Shown here: positions 7,788-17,704 of the stretch, in pieces | Layout of the letters: each line of letters opens with the position of its first letter | Position numbering within the stretch: position 1 is the stretch's first letter | Notes under the pieces: generated by a model | What the model saw: the letters and a program-made list of their open reading frames with translations, nothing else | Database searches by the model: none | What the model was told of the DNA's origin: nothing | NCBI GenBank assembly: GCA_017624675.1 | Contig: JAGAMO010000002.1 | Location: 96,425 to 160,424 of the forward strand | DNA from: Clostridia bacterium | Lineage (GTDB): Bacteria; Bacillota; Clostridia; Oscillospirales; Acutalibacteraceae | Direction: 5' to 3' | Length of the DNA: 64,000 nt | Made by a program: the position numbers and the translations under genes

Positions 7788-9446
7788 ATGATTAATACCG
7801 ATGGATTATGTTTAGGCTGTATGAGTGATAACGGTGGAGAAAAGGTTTGCCCTATCTGCGGATTTGACAGCGCTTCTCAAAACCCAAGTTTTGCTCTACC
7901 CTTAAAATCAGTCTTGGAAAACCGCTATTTTATAGGTAAAACCCTGTCGGTTGACGGTGAGGGTATTACATATATAGGTTGGGATAATTCAAAAAACTGC
8001 AAAATAACAGTCAAAGAATATTTCCCCAAGAATTTTGCCCGTCGAAATCCTGACAAGACTGTTTCGATTGACGAAAACGGCAAATACACCTTTAATGAGG
8101 GATTACTTGAGTTTTTAGATGTTAACCGCGCGGTTATTTTGTCTACCCTCCCCTCTTTAATGCCCATTTATGATGTATTCGAGGCAAACGGCACTGCATA
8201 CTCTGTTTGCGAACTCATCTCAGGCATTACTTTGGGCGAATTTTTAAACAAGAACGGTGGGACACTCAAATGGGAACAAGCCCGTCCCCTTTTCTTGCCC
8301 CTTATTGATACTATTGAGGGCATGAATGCCATTGGTTACATTCACGGCGGTATTTCCGAAAACAGCGTAATCGTTGGCAGAGACGGAAAGCTAAGAATTT
8401 CGGGTTATTCTGTAAAGAAGCTTCGTCGTGAAAGTGAGTTAGAGCCTTTGCTTTACAACGGCTTTGCCGCTTGCGAGCAATACGGCATAGAAGATATGAC
8501 GGTTGGCACCTACACCGATGTTTACGGTCTTTGCGCCACCCTTTTCAGAGTGCTCATTGGCTCGGTGCTCCCTACCTCTACACAGCGCTTAGAAAACGAT
8601 GTTATGACAATTCCCGCAAAATTTGCCGAGGAATTGCCCCACCAGGTTTTAGCGGCTCTTGCAAACGGATTGCAGGTAAGACCCCAAAATCGCACCAAAA
8701 ACATAGAACAGCTTAAAAACGAGTTGGTTTACGGAGAAATTGAAACTCCAGCGCCCGTAGAGAAAAAGACCGTTTCAAAAGAGGTTTCTTCTGTTTCTAA
8801 AAAGAAAAAGAATGATACAACAAAATATATTATCATTTCTGCTCTCTGCACTGTTGCAGTTTTGATATTACTTGTTCTATTACTGTTTAAAGACAGTATT
8901 TTCAAAAAGAATGACGATACAAGTTCAGGCGTTCAAAGTGTTGTTTCTTTTGAAGAGCCAGATGTTAACTCAATCGGCGAAATTGACAGTGGCGCTGAGA
9001 TTACTGCAAAGCTATACCCCGTTCCTGATTTAAAGGGTAAATATTTCTCAGAAATTATTGAAAACGACGAATGGGAAATGTTTGAGTTTGTATTGTCGAA
9101 GAAAGAATATTCAAACGACTGTCCTAAAGGCACCGTTTGCGGACAGTCATTAAAGGCTGGTACCGAAGCTGTCAGAGACACTAAGATTGAGGTTATAATC
9201 TCCTTAGGTGCTAAAGAATTTAACATTGCAAATGTTAAAGACCTTAGTGAGCAGGAAGCAAAATTAGAACTTTTAAAGCAAGGCTTTTTATATGAAAATA
9301 TAAAGGTTTTGGAGAAATATGACGAGGACAGCGAATCGGGCGTTGTTTTAGAACAAGTGCCCAAATTCGGTGAAAGTGTTACTGCCGAGGCAGTTGTTGA
9401 AATTTATATTAACTCCTACAAAGGCGATGCCTCATCTTCAAACTAA
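7788..9446 (+). CDS. Zinc-ribbon, pseudokinase and PASTA-domain membrane protein
   Basis: The 552-residue protein has an N-terminal zinc ribbon (Cys8, 11, 21, 24), a Ser/Thr kinase-like domain (about 45-315), a charged linker, one membrane helix (about 347-368) and two extracellular PASTA-like repeats (about 405-545). It resembles clostridial PrkC-like kinases (VKEYFP with Lys76, GFAACEQY and TDVYGLCATLF are recognisable). The catalytic loop HRD is HGG (186-188), so the catalytic Asp is missing, and the DFG triplet is SGY (205-207), so the metal-binding Asp is missing; Asn192 remains. I infer a pseudokinase that may still bind nucleotide and cell-wall muropeptides. Start ATG 7788 follows GGAGG. 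Confidence 0.88.
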   Translation: MINTDGLCLGCMSDNGGEKVCPICGFDSASQNPSFALPLKSVLENRYFIGKTLSVDGEGITYIGWDNSKNCKITVKEYFPKNFARRNPDKTVSIDENGKYTFNEGLLEFLDVNRAVILSTLPSLMPIYDVFEANGTAYSVCELISGITLGEFLNKNGGTLKWEQARPLFLPLIDTIEGMNAIGYIHGGISENSVIVGRDGKLRISGYSVKKLRRESELEPLLYNGFAACEQYGIEDMTVGTYTDVYGLCATLFRVLIGSVLPTSTQRLENDVMTIPAKFAEELPHQVLAALANGLQVRPQNRTKNIEQLKNELVYGEIETPAPVEKKTVSKEVSSVSKKKKNDTTKYIIISALCTVAVLILLVLLLFKDSIFKKNDDTSSGVQSVVSFEEPDVNSIGEIDSGAEITAKLYPVPDLKGKYFSEIIENDEWEMFEFVLSKKEYSNDCPKGTVCGQSLKAGTEAVRDTKIEVIISLGAKEFNIANVKDLSEQEAKLELLKQGFLYENIKVLEKYDEDSESGVVLEQVPKFGESVTAEAVVEIYINSYKGDASSSN

Positions 9447-9475
9447 AACAGATACACATATTTTTAAAAAAAGTA

Positions 9476-9505
9476 TAGACAAAGGCCCCCTTTTAATGGT
9501 ATAAT
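9476..9505 (+). promoter_or_regulatory. Promoter for rsmD-coaD
   Basis: TAGACA (9476-9481), an 18-bp spacer and TATAAT (9500-9505), preceded by TGG, which gives an extended -10. Confidence 0.65.
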
Positions 9506-9553
9506 GTGCTGTGTATAATACTTAAAGTATTAACTTTTTATTTTGGTGATGCT

Positions 9554-10096
9554 ATGCGAGTTATAACAGGCACACTAAAAGGCAAACGCCTTAACACCCC
9601 GGAAGGCAGAGATATTCGCCCCACGCCTGACAGGGTTAAGGAAGGTCTTTTTAGTGCTTTGCATTTTGATATTGAAGGCAGACGGATTTTAGATTTGTTT
9701 GCAGGGTCAGGTCAACTTGGCATTGAGGCTTTAAGCCGCGGTGCCGATTCCTGCGTTTTTGTAGACTCTTCTAAAGACGCTGTAAAGATAATAAAATCAA
9801 ACATTTCATCTTGTGGATTGGAAGAAAAATCCAAGGTTTATCAGTTGGACTTTCAATCTTACTGCGCTATGTCGAGAGACACTTTTGATTTTGTTTTCTT
9901 AGACCCACCATACTTAGCAGAGTTATTAACTCCTGCTATAAAGGCTGTTTTGCCTCTTATGAGTGATTACGGTGCCGTTATCTGTGAGCATCCGCCCGAG
10001 GTGCAAGTTCCAAATGAAATTGGCGGATTCTATATCCATAAAACCTATCGTTACGGCAAAGTTTTAATCACAGTTTACAGAAAGGGGGAGCCGTGA
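9554..10096 (+). CDS. rsmD: 16S rRNA (guanine(966)-N2)-methyltransferase RsmD
   Basis: The 180-residue SAM-dependent methyltransferase carries the SAM-binding LDLFAGSGQLGIEA (47-60) and catalytic DPPY (117-120). RsmD methylates G966 of 16S rRNA during small-subunit assembly. The start at ATG 9554 gives the usual N-terminus MRVITGTLKGKRL; a longer in-frame extension is not conserved. Its stop overlaps the coaD start (TGATG), and rsmD-coaD is a standard bacterial gene pair. Confidence 0.93.
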   Translation: MRVITGTLKGKRLNTPEGRDIRPTPDRVKEGLFSALHFDIEGRRILDLFAGSGQLGIEALSRGADSCVFVDSSKDAVKIIKSNISSCGLEEKSKVYQLDFQSYCAMSRDTFDFVFLDPPYLAELLTPAIKAVLPLMSDYGAVICEHPPEVQVPNEIGGFYIHKTYRYGKVLITVYRKGEP

Positions 10097-10590
10097 TGAA
10101 CGAAAATATAACGGCTTTATGCCCCGGAAGTTTTGACCCAGTAACCTATGGCCATCTTGATATTATCACAAGAGCGGCAGGTATGTTTAAAAAACTTATT
10201 GTGGTGGTAGCATCTAACTCTTCAAAGAATTGTTGCTTCACACCCGAAGAGCGTGTAGAACTAATTAAAAAGTGTATCACAGGCCTTGACAATGTTGAGG
10301 TTGTGCATTACGACGGTCTTTTGGCGGATTACGCCGCAAAGGTTGGCGCTACTGCCATTATAAAAGGTCTTCGCGCTATGTCGGATTTTGAATACGAATT
10401 CCAGATGGCTCTTACAAACAAAGAGCTTAATCCAAATGTTGAAACCCTGTTTTTAACCACTTCAGCGCAAAATATGTATCTTAGCTCAAGTATGGTTAAG
10501 CAAATAGCTTCCATGGGCGGCAATATTTCCCATTTTGTTCCAAGTGAAATAAAGCAGGATATAATAAATAGGATTACCACTAAAAAATAA
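10096..10590 (+). CDS. coaD: Phosphopantetheine adenylyltransferase
   Basis: The 164-residue nucleotidyltransferase makes dephospho-CoA from 4'-phosphopantetheine and ATP. The N-terminal PGSFDPVTYGH contains the T/HxGH nucleotide-binding motif, and the C-terminal SSSMVKQIASMGG is typical. ATG 10096 overlaps the rsmD stop and has GGGGGAG upstream; a GTG three bases earlier is possible. Confidence 0.95.
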   Translation: MNENITALCPGSFDPVTYGHLDIITRAAGMFKKLIVVVASNSSKNCCFTPEERVELIKKCITGLDNVEVVHYDGLLADYAAKVGATAIIKGLRAMSDFEYEFQMALTNKELNPNVETLFLTTSAQNMYLSSSMVKQIASMGGNISHFVPSEIKQDIINRITTKK

Positions 10591-10622
10591 ATGCCGATTT
10601 TCGGTTTACGGAGGAAGAAAAA

Positions 10623-11087
10623 ATGACATTAGACGAATTACTTGAACAGTTTGACGAGGTGCTTGATTCCGGTTTCAAAATCCCCGGCAAGAAAACAGTT
10701 GTTGACGTTGAGAAACTTCGCGCTGTTGTAGACGATATCCGTCTCAATATCCCTGCTGAAATTAAGCAGGCTAAAGGCATTGTGGCTGACAGAGCTGACA
10801 TTATCACCAACGCTAAGCGTGAGGCTGACGGTATTATCCGTAACGCCGAAGAAAAGGCAAAGGCTATGGTAGCTCAGGAAGAGATTGTTAAGCTTTCTCA
10901 GGCAAAAGCTGCTGAGATTATTGCTACTGCTCAGGGTAAAAGCCGTGAAATGAGAAAGGCTGCTCAGGATTTTGTTGACGATATTATGCGCCGCGCAGAC
11001 GAAGGTCTCACCGCAAATCTCGGTGAAATCCGCAAGACTCGCGCTGCTTTAAAGCAACCAATCCCCACCGCTACTAAAGAGCAGTAA
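10623..11087 (+). CDS. Coiled-coil protein, V-ATPase subunit H-like (function unknown)
   Basis: The 154-residue protein is dominated by a long helical region rich in Ala, Glu and Lys (about residues 45-125), reminiscent of peripheral-stalk proteins of rotary ATPases and often labelled as an ATPase in clostridial genomes. No rotary ATPase genes are nearby, and no catalytic motif is visible. It lies 32 bp after coaD with its own GGAGG and is the last gene before a terminator. A structural role is the most that can be inferred. Confidence 0.7.
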   Translation: MTLDELLEQFDEVLDSGFKIPGKKTVVDVEKLRAVVDDIRLNIPAEIKQAKGIVADRADIITNAKREADGIIRNAEEKAKAMVAQEEIVKLSQAKAAEIIATAQGKSREMRKAAQDFVDDIMRRADEGLTANLGEIRKTRAALKQPIPTATKEQ

Positions 11088-11113
11088 TATTCTGAATATC
11101 AATAATTTTCAAG

Positions 11114-11143
11114 AAAACGCACAGCCTAAACTGTGCGTTTTCA
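11114..11143 (+). terminator. Terminator after the rsmD-coaD operon
   Basis: AAAACGCACAG / CTGTGCGTTTT inverted repeat (11114-11141) with an A-rich 5' flank and a T-rich arm. It ends 40 bp before ileS. Confidence 0.8.
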
Positions 11144-11180
11144 GTGCTAAATAAACCCCTATTTGAAAGGAGTACTTTCA

Positions 11181-14100
11181 GTGTACGACAGTATTTCACC
11201 TAACGTTAATTTCGTTGAAGAGGAAAAGAAAATTGAAAAATTTTGGTCTGACGCCAAGATTTTTGAAAAGAGCATAGACTCAAGAGCAAAGGGCGAACCC
11301 TATGTATTTTACGACGGTCCCCCTACCGCTAACGGTAAACCTCATATCGGTCACGTTTTAACCCGTGTTATCAAGGATATGATTCCCCGTTACAGAACTA
11401 TGAAGGGCTGTATGGTTCCCCGCAAAGCCGGTTGGGATACCCACGGTCTGCCCGTTGAACTTGAGGTTGAAAAGCTTTTAGGTCTTGACGGTAAAGAGCA
11501 GATTGAGGAATACGGTTTAGAACCCTTTATTGCTCACTGTAAAGAGAGTGTTTGGAAGTATAAGGGTATGTGGGAGGATTTCTCAAAAACTGTTGGCTTC
11601 TGGGCTGATATGAACGACCCTTATGTTACTTATGACAATAATTTTATTGAGTCGGAATGGTGGGCTTTAAAGCAAATCTATGATAAAGGTTTGTTATACA
11701 AAGGCTTCAAAATTGTGCCTTATTGCCCCCGTTGCGGAACCCCCCTTTCTTCTCATGAAGTAGCTCAAGGCTATAAAAATGTTAAGGAACGCAGTGCGGT
11801 TGTACGCTTTAAGGTTGTAGGCGAGGACGCTTATTTCCTTGCTTGGACCACCACTCCTTGGACTCTTCCTTCAAACGTTGCTCTTTGTGTTAACCCCGAT
11901 GATACCTACTGTAAAGTAAAGGCTATTGACGGTTACACCTACTATATGGCTAAAGAGCTTTTAGACAAGGTGCTTGGCAAGTTAACAGATGAAGACACTA
12001 AAGCTTACGAAATTATCGAAGAATTCAAGGGTGCTGACTTAGAACACCGTGAATATGAGCCTTTGTTTGACTTTGCAAAGCCCGTTTGCGAAAAGCAGAA
12101 CAAAAAAGCATTCTACATCACTTGCGACAGTTATGTAACCATGAGTGACGGTACAGGTATCGTTCATATTGCTCCCGCTTTTGGTGAAGACGATGCTAAG
12201 GTTGGCAGAAAGTATGACCTTCCTTTCGTTCAGTTTGTTGACGGCAAGGGCGAAATGACCGAGGAAACACCTTATGCGGGTCTTTTCGTTAAGGATGCCG
12301 ACCCCAAGGTTTTAGTTGACCTTGAGGCTAAGGGTCTTTTGTTCGACGCTCCTAAGTTTGAGCACGACTATCCTTTCTGCTGGCGTTGTGACACTCCCCT
12401 TATTTACTACGCCCGTGAATCTTGGTTCATTAAGATGACCGAGGTTAAGGACGACCTTATTAAAAATAACGACACTATCAACTGGATTCCCGAAAGCATT
12501 GGTAAGGGTCGTTTCGGTGACTGGCTTAAGAATGTTCAGGACTGGGGTATTTCCCGTAACCGCTATTGGGGTACTCCTCTTAACATCTGGACCTGTGAAT
12601 GCGGTCATCAACATTCTATCGGCAGTATTGCTGAACTTAAAGAATTGTCTGACAACTGCCCCGACGATATTGAGTTGCACCGCCCATTTATCGACGCTGT
12701 AACCATCAAATGTCCTCACTGCGGCAAGGATATGCACCGTGTTCCTGAAGTTATCGACTGTTGGTTTGACTCAGGTTCAATGCCCTTTGCTCAACACCAC
12801 TATCCTTTCGAGAACAAGGACCTTTTTGAGTCTCAGTTCCCTGCCGACTTCATTTCCGAAGCAGTTGACCAGACAAGAGGCTGGTTCTATTCTCTTCTTG
12901 CAATTTCAACCCTTATTTTTGATAAGGCTCCCTTTAAAAACGTTATCGTTTTAGGCCACGTTCAGGATGAAAACGGTCAGAAAATGAGTAAATCCAAGGG
13001 CAATGCAGTAGACCCCTTTGATGCGCTTGAAAGCTTTGGCGCCGATGCGATCCGTTGGTATTTCTATACTAACTCTGCTCCTTGGCTTCCCAACCGTTTC
13101 CACGCAAAGGCTGTAACCGAGGGTCAGCGTAAGTTTATGGGTACTCTTTGGAACACCTACGCATTTTATGTGCTTTACGCTAATATCGACAAATTTGACC
13201 CCTCTAAATATGATATAAATAATTATGAACTTTCTATAATGGATAAATGGTTGCTCTCTCGTTTTAATTCAACCGTTCGTGCTGTGGATGAGAATTTGGC
13301 AAACTACCGTATTCCCGAAGCCGCACGCGCTTTACAGGAATTTGTTGACGAAATGAGTAACTGGTATGTTCGCCGCGGCAGAGAAAGATATTGGGTTGAA
13401 GGCTTGACCGACGATAAGATTGCGGCTTACCTCACCCTTTACACTGCTTTGGTTACCACCGCTAAAATCTCCGCACCTATGATACCCTTTATGGCAGAAA
13501 ACATTTATCAGAACCTTGTTCGCAATATTGATAAATCTGCGCCTGAGAGTATTCACCTTTGCGATTTCCCCGAGGTAGACGAAAACTTAATTGATGCTAA
13601 CCTTGAGGATCAAATGAAAAAAGTGCTCGAAATTGTAGTTCTTGGTAGAGCTGCCCGTAACGGTTCTTCCCGCAAAAACCGTCAACCCTTGGCTGCTATG
13701 TATGTTAAGTCAGATGGCGGTGTTGACGAGTTATATGCTTCAATTATCCGTGACGAGCTTAATATTAAAGAGGTTAAATTTACAGACGAGGTTGATAACT
13801 TTGTTACCTATAGCTTTAAGCCTCAACTTAAAACCCTAGGTCCTAAGTACGGAAAGCAGTTGGGCGAAATCCGCAACGCTTTAAGTGAGCTTGACAGTTC
13901 TGCAAAAACAGAGCTTGATGCAAACGGCTCAATAAAGCTTAACATTTCTATAGGTGAAATTGAACTTACTGCTGATGACCTTTTAATTGAAGCCAGTCAA
14001 AAGGAAGGTTTCTTCACTGTAAGTGACCGCGGCGTTACCGTAGCGCTTGACACTAACCTTACAACCGAGCTTATTGAGGAAGGCTTTGTAAGAGAACTTG

Positions 14101-14327
14101 TCAGCAAACTTCAAACAATGCGTAAGGAAGCAGGCTTCAATGTAACCGACCATATCGCAATCACTCTTAAGGGAAGTGAAGCTGTAACTGCTATTGCCGA
14201 AAAAATGACCGCAGACATTACAGGTGACACTTTGGCTGACAGTTTAAGTGTTACCGAGCCTATGGGCTTTGTAAAAGAATGGGATATTAACGGCGAAAGC
14301 GTTACTTTAGGTGTAGAAAAACTTTAA
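11181..14327 (+). CDS. ileS: Isoleucyl-tRNA synthetase, eukaryote/archaeal-like type
   Basis: The 1048-residue class I synthetase carries the HIGH motif in NGKPHIGHVL and the KMSKS motif in KMSKSKGN. The editing domain lies between them. The long form with CPRCGTPLSSHEVAQGY and without the C-terminal zinc finger of the common bacterial enzyme places it in the IleRS2 clade, which in other bacteria is linked to natural mupirocin tolerance. The GTG at 11181 is chosen because AAAGGAG lies 8 bases upstream; a TTG at 11163 overlaps that site. No T-box leader fits in the 75-bp gap. Confidence 0.95.
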   Translation: MYDSISPNVNFVEEEKKIEKFWSDAKIFEKSIDSRAKGEPYVFYDGPPTANGKPHIGHVLTRVIKDMIPRYRTMKGCMVPRKAGWDTHGLPVELEVEKLLGLDGKEQIEEYGLEPFIAHCKESVWKYKGMWEDFSKTVGFWADMNDPYVTYDNNFIESEWWALKQIYDKGLLYKGFKIVPYCPRCGTPLSSHEVAQGYKNVKERSAVVRFKVVGEDAYFLAWTTTPWTLPSNVALCVNPDDTYCKVKAIDGYTYYMAKELLDKVLGKLTDEDTKAYEIIEEFKGADLEHREYEPLFDFAKPVCEKQNKKAFYITCDSYVTMSDGTGIVHIAPAFGEDDAKVGRKYDLPFVQFVDGKGEMTEETPYAGLFVKDADPKVLVDLEAKGLLFDAPKFEHDYPFCWRCDTPLIYYARESWFIKMTEVKDDLIKNNDTINWIPESIGKGRFGDWLKNVQDWGISRNRYWGTPLNIWTCECGHQHSIGSIAELKELSDNCPDDIELHRPFIDAVTIKCPHCGKDMHRVPEVIDCWFDSGSMPFAQHHYPFENKDLFESQFPADFISEAVDQTRGWFYSLLAISTLIFDKAPFKNVIVLGHVQDENGQKMSKSKGNAVDPFDALESFGADAIRWYFYTNSAPWLPNRFHAKAVTEGQRKFMGTLWNTYAFYVLYANIDKFDPSKYDINNYELSIMDKWLLSRFNSTVRAVDENLANYRIPEAARALQEFVDEMSNWYVRRGRERYWVEGLTDDKIAAYLTLYTALVTTAKISAPMIPFMAENIYQNLVRNIDKSAPESIHLCDFPEVDENLIDANLEDQMKKVLEIVVLGRAARNGSSRKNRQPLAAMYVKSDGGVDELYASIIRDELNIKEVKFTDEVDNFVTYSFKPQLKTLGPKYGKQLGEIRNALSELDSSAKTELDANGSIKLNISIGEIELTADDLLIEASQKEGFFTVSDRGVTVALDTNLTTELIEEGFVRELVSKLQTMRKEAGFNVTDHIAITLKGSEAVTAIAEKMTADITGDTLADSLSVTEPMGFVKEWDINGESVTLGVEKL

Positions 14328-14341
14328 TAGGGGGATTTGTT

Positions 14342-14728
14342 TTGGAAAATAATGAAAACAAAATGGTTTTTGAGGATATTAGCTCCTCTTCTCCAAATTC
14401 CGTTAAAAAAGTTGTTAAACAAGCAGGAAAAATAGCTAAGACCACCGCCGTAGAGGTAAAAAAAGCAAGTGATGCTTACGGAAATTTAAATCACGAAAAG
14501 ATTGAAAAGGTTATTAAAATTATTTCATTTGTAGTAGCAATAGGCGTATTTTTGCTTTTCCTTGTGGCAGCGGGAATAATTTTCTTTCTTGACCACGCTT
14601 TGATATTCCTCAGCGCTTTAATACTTCTTTTCGGTTCTGGATTGGCACTTATCTGTCTATATTTAATCTACGCCCAAGGCTATATGATTGCCCAAAATAA
14701 AGAAATTTTGGAAAGACTCGGGAAATAA
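14342..14728 (+). CDS. Small membrane protein of unknown function
   Basis: The 128-residue protein has a basic, helical cytoplasmic N-terminus (1-58) and two adjacent membrane helices (about 60-83 and 85-112). The start codon is TTG behind GGGGG, 12 bp after ileS, so it is probably cotranscribed with ileS. No family was recognised. Confidence 0.7.
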   Translation: MENNENKMVFEDISSSSPNSVKKVVKQAGKIAKTTAVEVKKASDAYGNLNHEKIEKVIKIISFVVAIGVFLLFLVAAGIIFFLDHALIFLSALILLFGSGLALICLYLIYAQGYMIAQNKEILERLGK

Positions 14729-14737
14729 AATAAAAGA

Positions 14738-14766
14738 TTTACAATTCGAGAAAAATCACATATAAT
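14738..14766 (+). promoter_or_regulatory. Promoter of uvrA
   Basis: TTTACA (14738-14743), a 17-bp spacer and TATAAT (14761-14766). The -10 box lies inside a perfect 32-bp palindrome. Confidence 0.65.
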
Positions 14767-14783
14767 ATTATATGTGATTTTTT
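14751..14783. repeat. Perfect 32-bp palindrome between ileS operon and uvrA (terminator and/or operator)
   Basis: AAAAATCACATATAAT (14751-14766) is followed directly by its exact reverse complement (14767-14782) and further T residues. It can act as a terminator for the upstream gene. It also covers the -10 box and probable start point of uvrA, so it could be a repressor site. No LexA-like box was seen. Confidence 0.7.
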
Positions 14784-14801
14784 CTTTTTGGAGGATTAAT
14801 T

Positions 14802-17639
14802 TTGGCTATTGATAAGCTGATAATAAAGGGTGCAAACGAGAATAATTTAAAGAATATTGATGTGGAAATTCCAAGGGACAAGCTTGTTGTATTTACAGGT
14901 CTTTCGGGCAGCGGTAAATCTTCTCTTGCCTTTGATACCATTTATGCTGAGGGTCAACGCAGATATGTTGAGTCTCTGTCTTCTTATGCCCGTCAGTTTT
15001 TGGGTCAAATGGAAAAACCGAATGTTGACAGTATTGAGGGTCTTTCCCCCGCCATATCCATAGACCAAAAAACCACCTCAAAAAACCCCCGTTCCACCGT
15101 TGGAACTGTTACCGAAATTTACGATTATTTGCGTCTTTTATACTCCCGTGTGGGTATTCCCCACTGTCCTATTTGCGGAAAGGAAATAACCCAGCAAACA
15201 ACTGACCAAATTGTCGATGTTGTAATGAAATTAGAGGTTGGCACTAAAATCCAAATCCTTTCCCCCGTTGTTAAAAACCGTAAGGGTGAACACGCAAAAG
15301 AGCTTGAAAACCTTAGAAAATCGGGTTATTCAAGGGTTAGAATTGACGGAAATATTTACGATTTATCCGAAGAAATAAAGCTCCAAAAAAACAACAAGCA
15401 TTTTATTGAGGTTATTGTTGACCGCTTGGTTATAAAGCCTGACATTGTATCCAGACTCACTGACAGTATTGAAACCGCGGTTAATCTATCGGGCGGTTTG
15501 GTAGCGGTTGATGTTATCGGCGGCGAGGAACTACAGTTTTCACAAACCTATGCCTGTGATGAGCACGGCATAAGTATCCCCGAGCTTACCCCCACAATGT
15601 TTTCCTTTAATAATCCGTTTGGTGCTTGTCCTGTTTGTACGGGTATTGGAAACTTTAAAAAGATTGACCCCAGACTTATTATTCATGACGAAAATCTATC
15701 ACTTTTAGAGGGTTGCATTAAGGCAATGGGTTGGGGTGTTAATTCTTGGTTCAACCCCGATGCAGGTTCAGTAGCGCAAATGTATTACAAGGGCATAGCA
15801 GACCATTACGGCTTTGATGTTAATATCCCTTGGAAAGATATTCCCGAAGAAGGCAAAAATGCTGTACTATACGGCACAGGAGAGACAAAGCTTAAGCTTC
15901 ACCGCACATCCGACTTTGGCTCGGGCAGTTATTTTGCGCCTTTTGAGGGTGTTATTAATAATCTTGAACGCCGTTATAAGGACACAAGTAGTGACTTTGC
16001 CCGTAATGAATATGAAAGCTATATGCTTGAAAGTCCCTGCCCTGAATGTAAGGGGGCTAGACTTAAACCCGAATATTTGGCTGTTACTGTTGGCGGAAAA
16101 AATATTAAAGAATTTTGCGATATGTCGGTCACAGAGGAACTCGCATTCATTGACACCCTGAAATTCGGCGAACGTGATAGTATGATTTCCGCTCCCATTT
16201 TAAAGGAAATTAAAGAAAGACTTACCTTTTTGCAGAGTGTGGGCTTAGGTTACCTTGACCTTTCCCGTTCTTCGGGCACCCTTTCGGGTGGAGAGAGTCA
16301 GCGTATCCGCTTGGCAACTCAAATCGGCTCATCTCTTATGGGCGTTTTATATATTCTTGACGAGCCGAGTATCGGTCTGCATCAGCGAGACAACGAACGA
16401 CTGATTGCAACCCTTAAGAGACTCAGAGACCTTGGAAATACCGTTATTGTGGTAGAACATGATGAGGACACCATGCGTGCTGCCGACCATATTGTTGACA
16501 TCGGTCCAGGTGCGGGTATTCACGGCGGTAAGGTTGTATTCTCGGGCGACCTTGAAGCACTTGAAAAATGCGAAGCGTCCATCACAAGCGATTATTTAAC
16601 AGGTCGCAAAAAAATCCCTGTGCCTGAAAAACGCCGCAAAGGAAACGGCGCTTTCCTCACGGTTAAGGGTGCGGCTGAAAACAACCTTAAAAATGTTAAT
16701 GTTAAGATTCCCCTTGGAACATTCAGCTGTGTTACGGGTGTTTCGGGAAGCGGTAAATCTTCCCTTGTTAACGATGTTCTTTACAAGGTTTTGGCAAATA
16801 AATTAAACAACGCTAAAACCGTTGCGGGTAAATATAAATCTATCGAGGGTACCCAAAATCTTGACAAAATTATAAATATCGACCAGTCCCCCATTGGCAG
16901 AACACCCCGTTCAAACCCCGCCACATATACGGGTGTTTTCACCGATATTCGTGAGCTTTTTGCCGCTACTAAGGATGCTAAAATGCACGGTTACAATGCC
17001 GGCAGATTCTCCTTTAATGTTAAGGGCGGTCGATGTGAGGCTTGTCAGGGCGACGGTATTTTAAAGATTGAAATGCACTTTTTGCCCGATATTTATGTGC
17101 CTTGCGAGGTTTGCGGCGGTAGCCGTTACAACCGAGAGACACTTAATATCAAATACAAGGGCAAGAGTATTTATGATGTCCTTGAAATGACGGTTGAGGA
17201 GGGTATGTATTTCTTTGAAAGTATACCGAAAATTCAAAGAAAGCTTAAAACCCTTTACGATGTGGGTCTTGGATATATTAAAATCGGACAACCCGCTACC
17301 ACCCTTTCGGGCGGTGAGGCACAGCGTGTGAAACTTGCTACCGAGCTTTCAAAAAGAAGCACAGGCAAGACCATTTATATTCTTGATGAGCCCACAACAG
17401 GACTTCACACCGCCGATGTTCACAAGCTTATTGAGGTTTTGCAAAGATTTGTTGATGCGGGTAACACCGTGCTTGTTATTGAGCATAACCTTGATGTCAT
17501 CAAAACCGCCGACTATATTATAGATTTAGGTCCCGAGGGTGGAAATGGCGGCGGAAAGGTTGTTTGCAGCGGCACGCCCGAAAAGGTTGCTGAATGTGAA
17601 AGTTCTTATACGGGACAGTTTCTTAAAAAACTGCTGTAA
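14802..17639 (+). CDS. uvrA: Excinuclease ABC subunit A
   Basis: The 945-residue UvrA is the damage-recognition ATPase of nucleotide-excision repair. It has two ABC modules: Walker [10 protein letters not shown] (33-41) and a second GVSGSGKSS, two LSGGE signatures (LSGGESQR and LSGGEAQR), and zinc modules CPICG and CEAC...CEVC. Length is standard. The start is TTG 14802 with GGAGG upstream. Only uvrA is here; uvrB and uvrC are elsewhere. Confidence 0.97.
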   Translation: MAIDKLIIKGANENNLKNIDVEIPRDKLVVFTGLSGSGKSSLAFDTIYAEGQRRYVESLSSYARQFLGQMEKPNVDSIEGLSPAISIDQKTTSKNPRSTVGTVTEIYDYLRLLYSRVGIPHCPICGKEITQQTTDQIVDVVMKLEVGTKIQILSPVVKNRKGEHAKELENLRKSGYSRVRIDGNIYDLSEEIKLQKNNKHFIEVIVDRLVIKPDIVSRLTDSIETAVNLSGGLVAVDVIGGEELQFSQTYACDEHGISIPELTPTMFSFNNPFGACPVCTGIGNFKKIDPRLIIHDENLSLLEGCIKAMGWGVNSWFNPDAGSVAQMYYKGIADHYGFDVNIPWKDIPEEGKNAVLYGTGETKLKLHRTSDFGSGSYFAPFEGVINNLERRYKDTSSDFARNEYESYMLESPCPECKGARLKPEYLAVTVGGKNIKEFCDMSVTEELAFIDTLKFGERDSMISAPILKEIKERLTFLQSVGLGYLDLSRSSGTLSGGESQRIRLATQIGSSLMGVLYILDEPSIGLHQRDNERLIATLKRLRDLGNTVIVVEHDEDTMRAADHIVDIGPGAGIHGGKVVFSGDLEALEKCEASITSDYLTGRKKIPVPEKRRKGNGAFLTVKGAAENNLKNVNVKIPLGTFSCVTGVSGSGKSSLVNDVLYKVLANKLNNAKTVAGKYKSIEGTQNLDKIINIDQSPIGRTPRSNPATYTGVFTDIRELFAATKDAKMHGYNAGRFSFNVKGGRCEACQGDGILKIEMHFLPDIYVPCEVCGGSRYNRETLNIKYKGKSIYDVLEMTVEEGMYFFESIPKIQRKLKTLYDVGLGYIKIGQPATTLSGGEAQRVKLATELSKRSTGKTIYILDEPTTGLHTADVHKLIEVLQRFVDAGNTVLVIEHNLDVIKTADYIIDLGPEGGNGGGKVVCSGTPEKVAECESSYTGQFLKKLL

Positions 17640-17704
17640 ATTAACACATTATTAACCAAAATGTGCTAAAAAGAGTGTAGAATGTTAAAATAAGGAGTGA
17701 AAAA

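Noticed and set aside
11088-11180. T-box leader ahead of ileS
   Set aside because: The gap is about 90 bp and is largely taken up by a terminator; no T-box core sequence is visible. The same holds for serS and proS.
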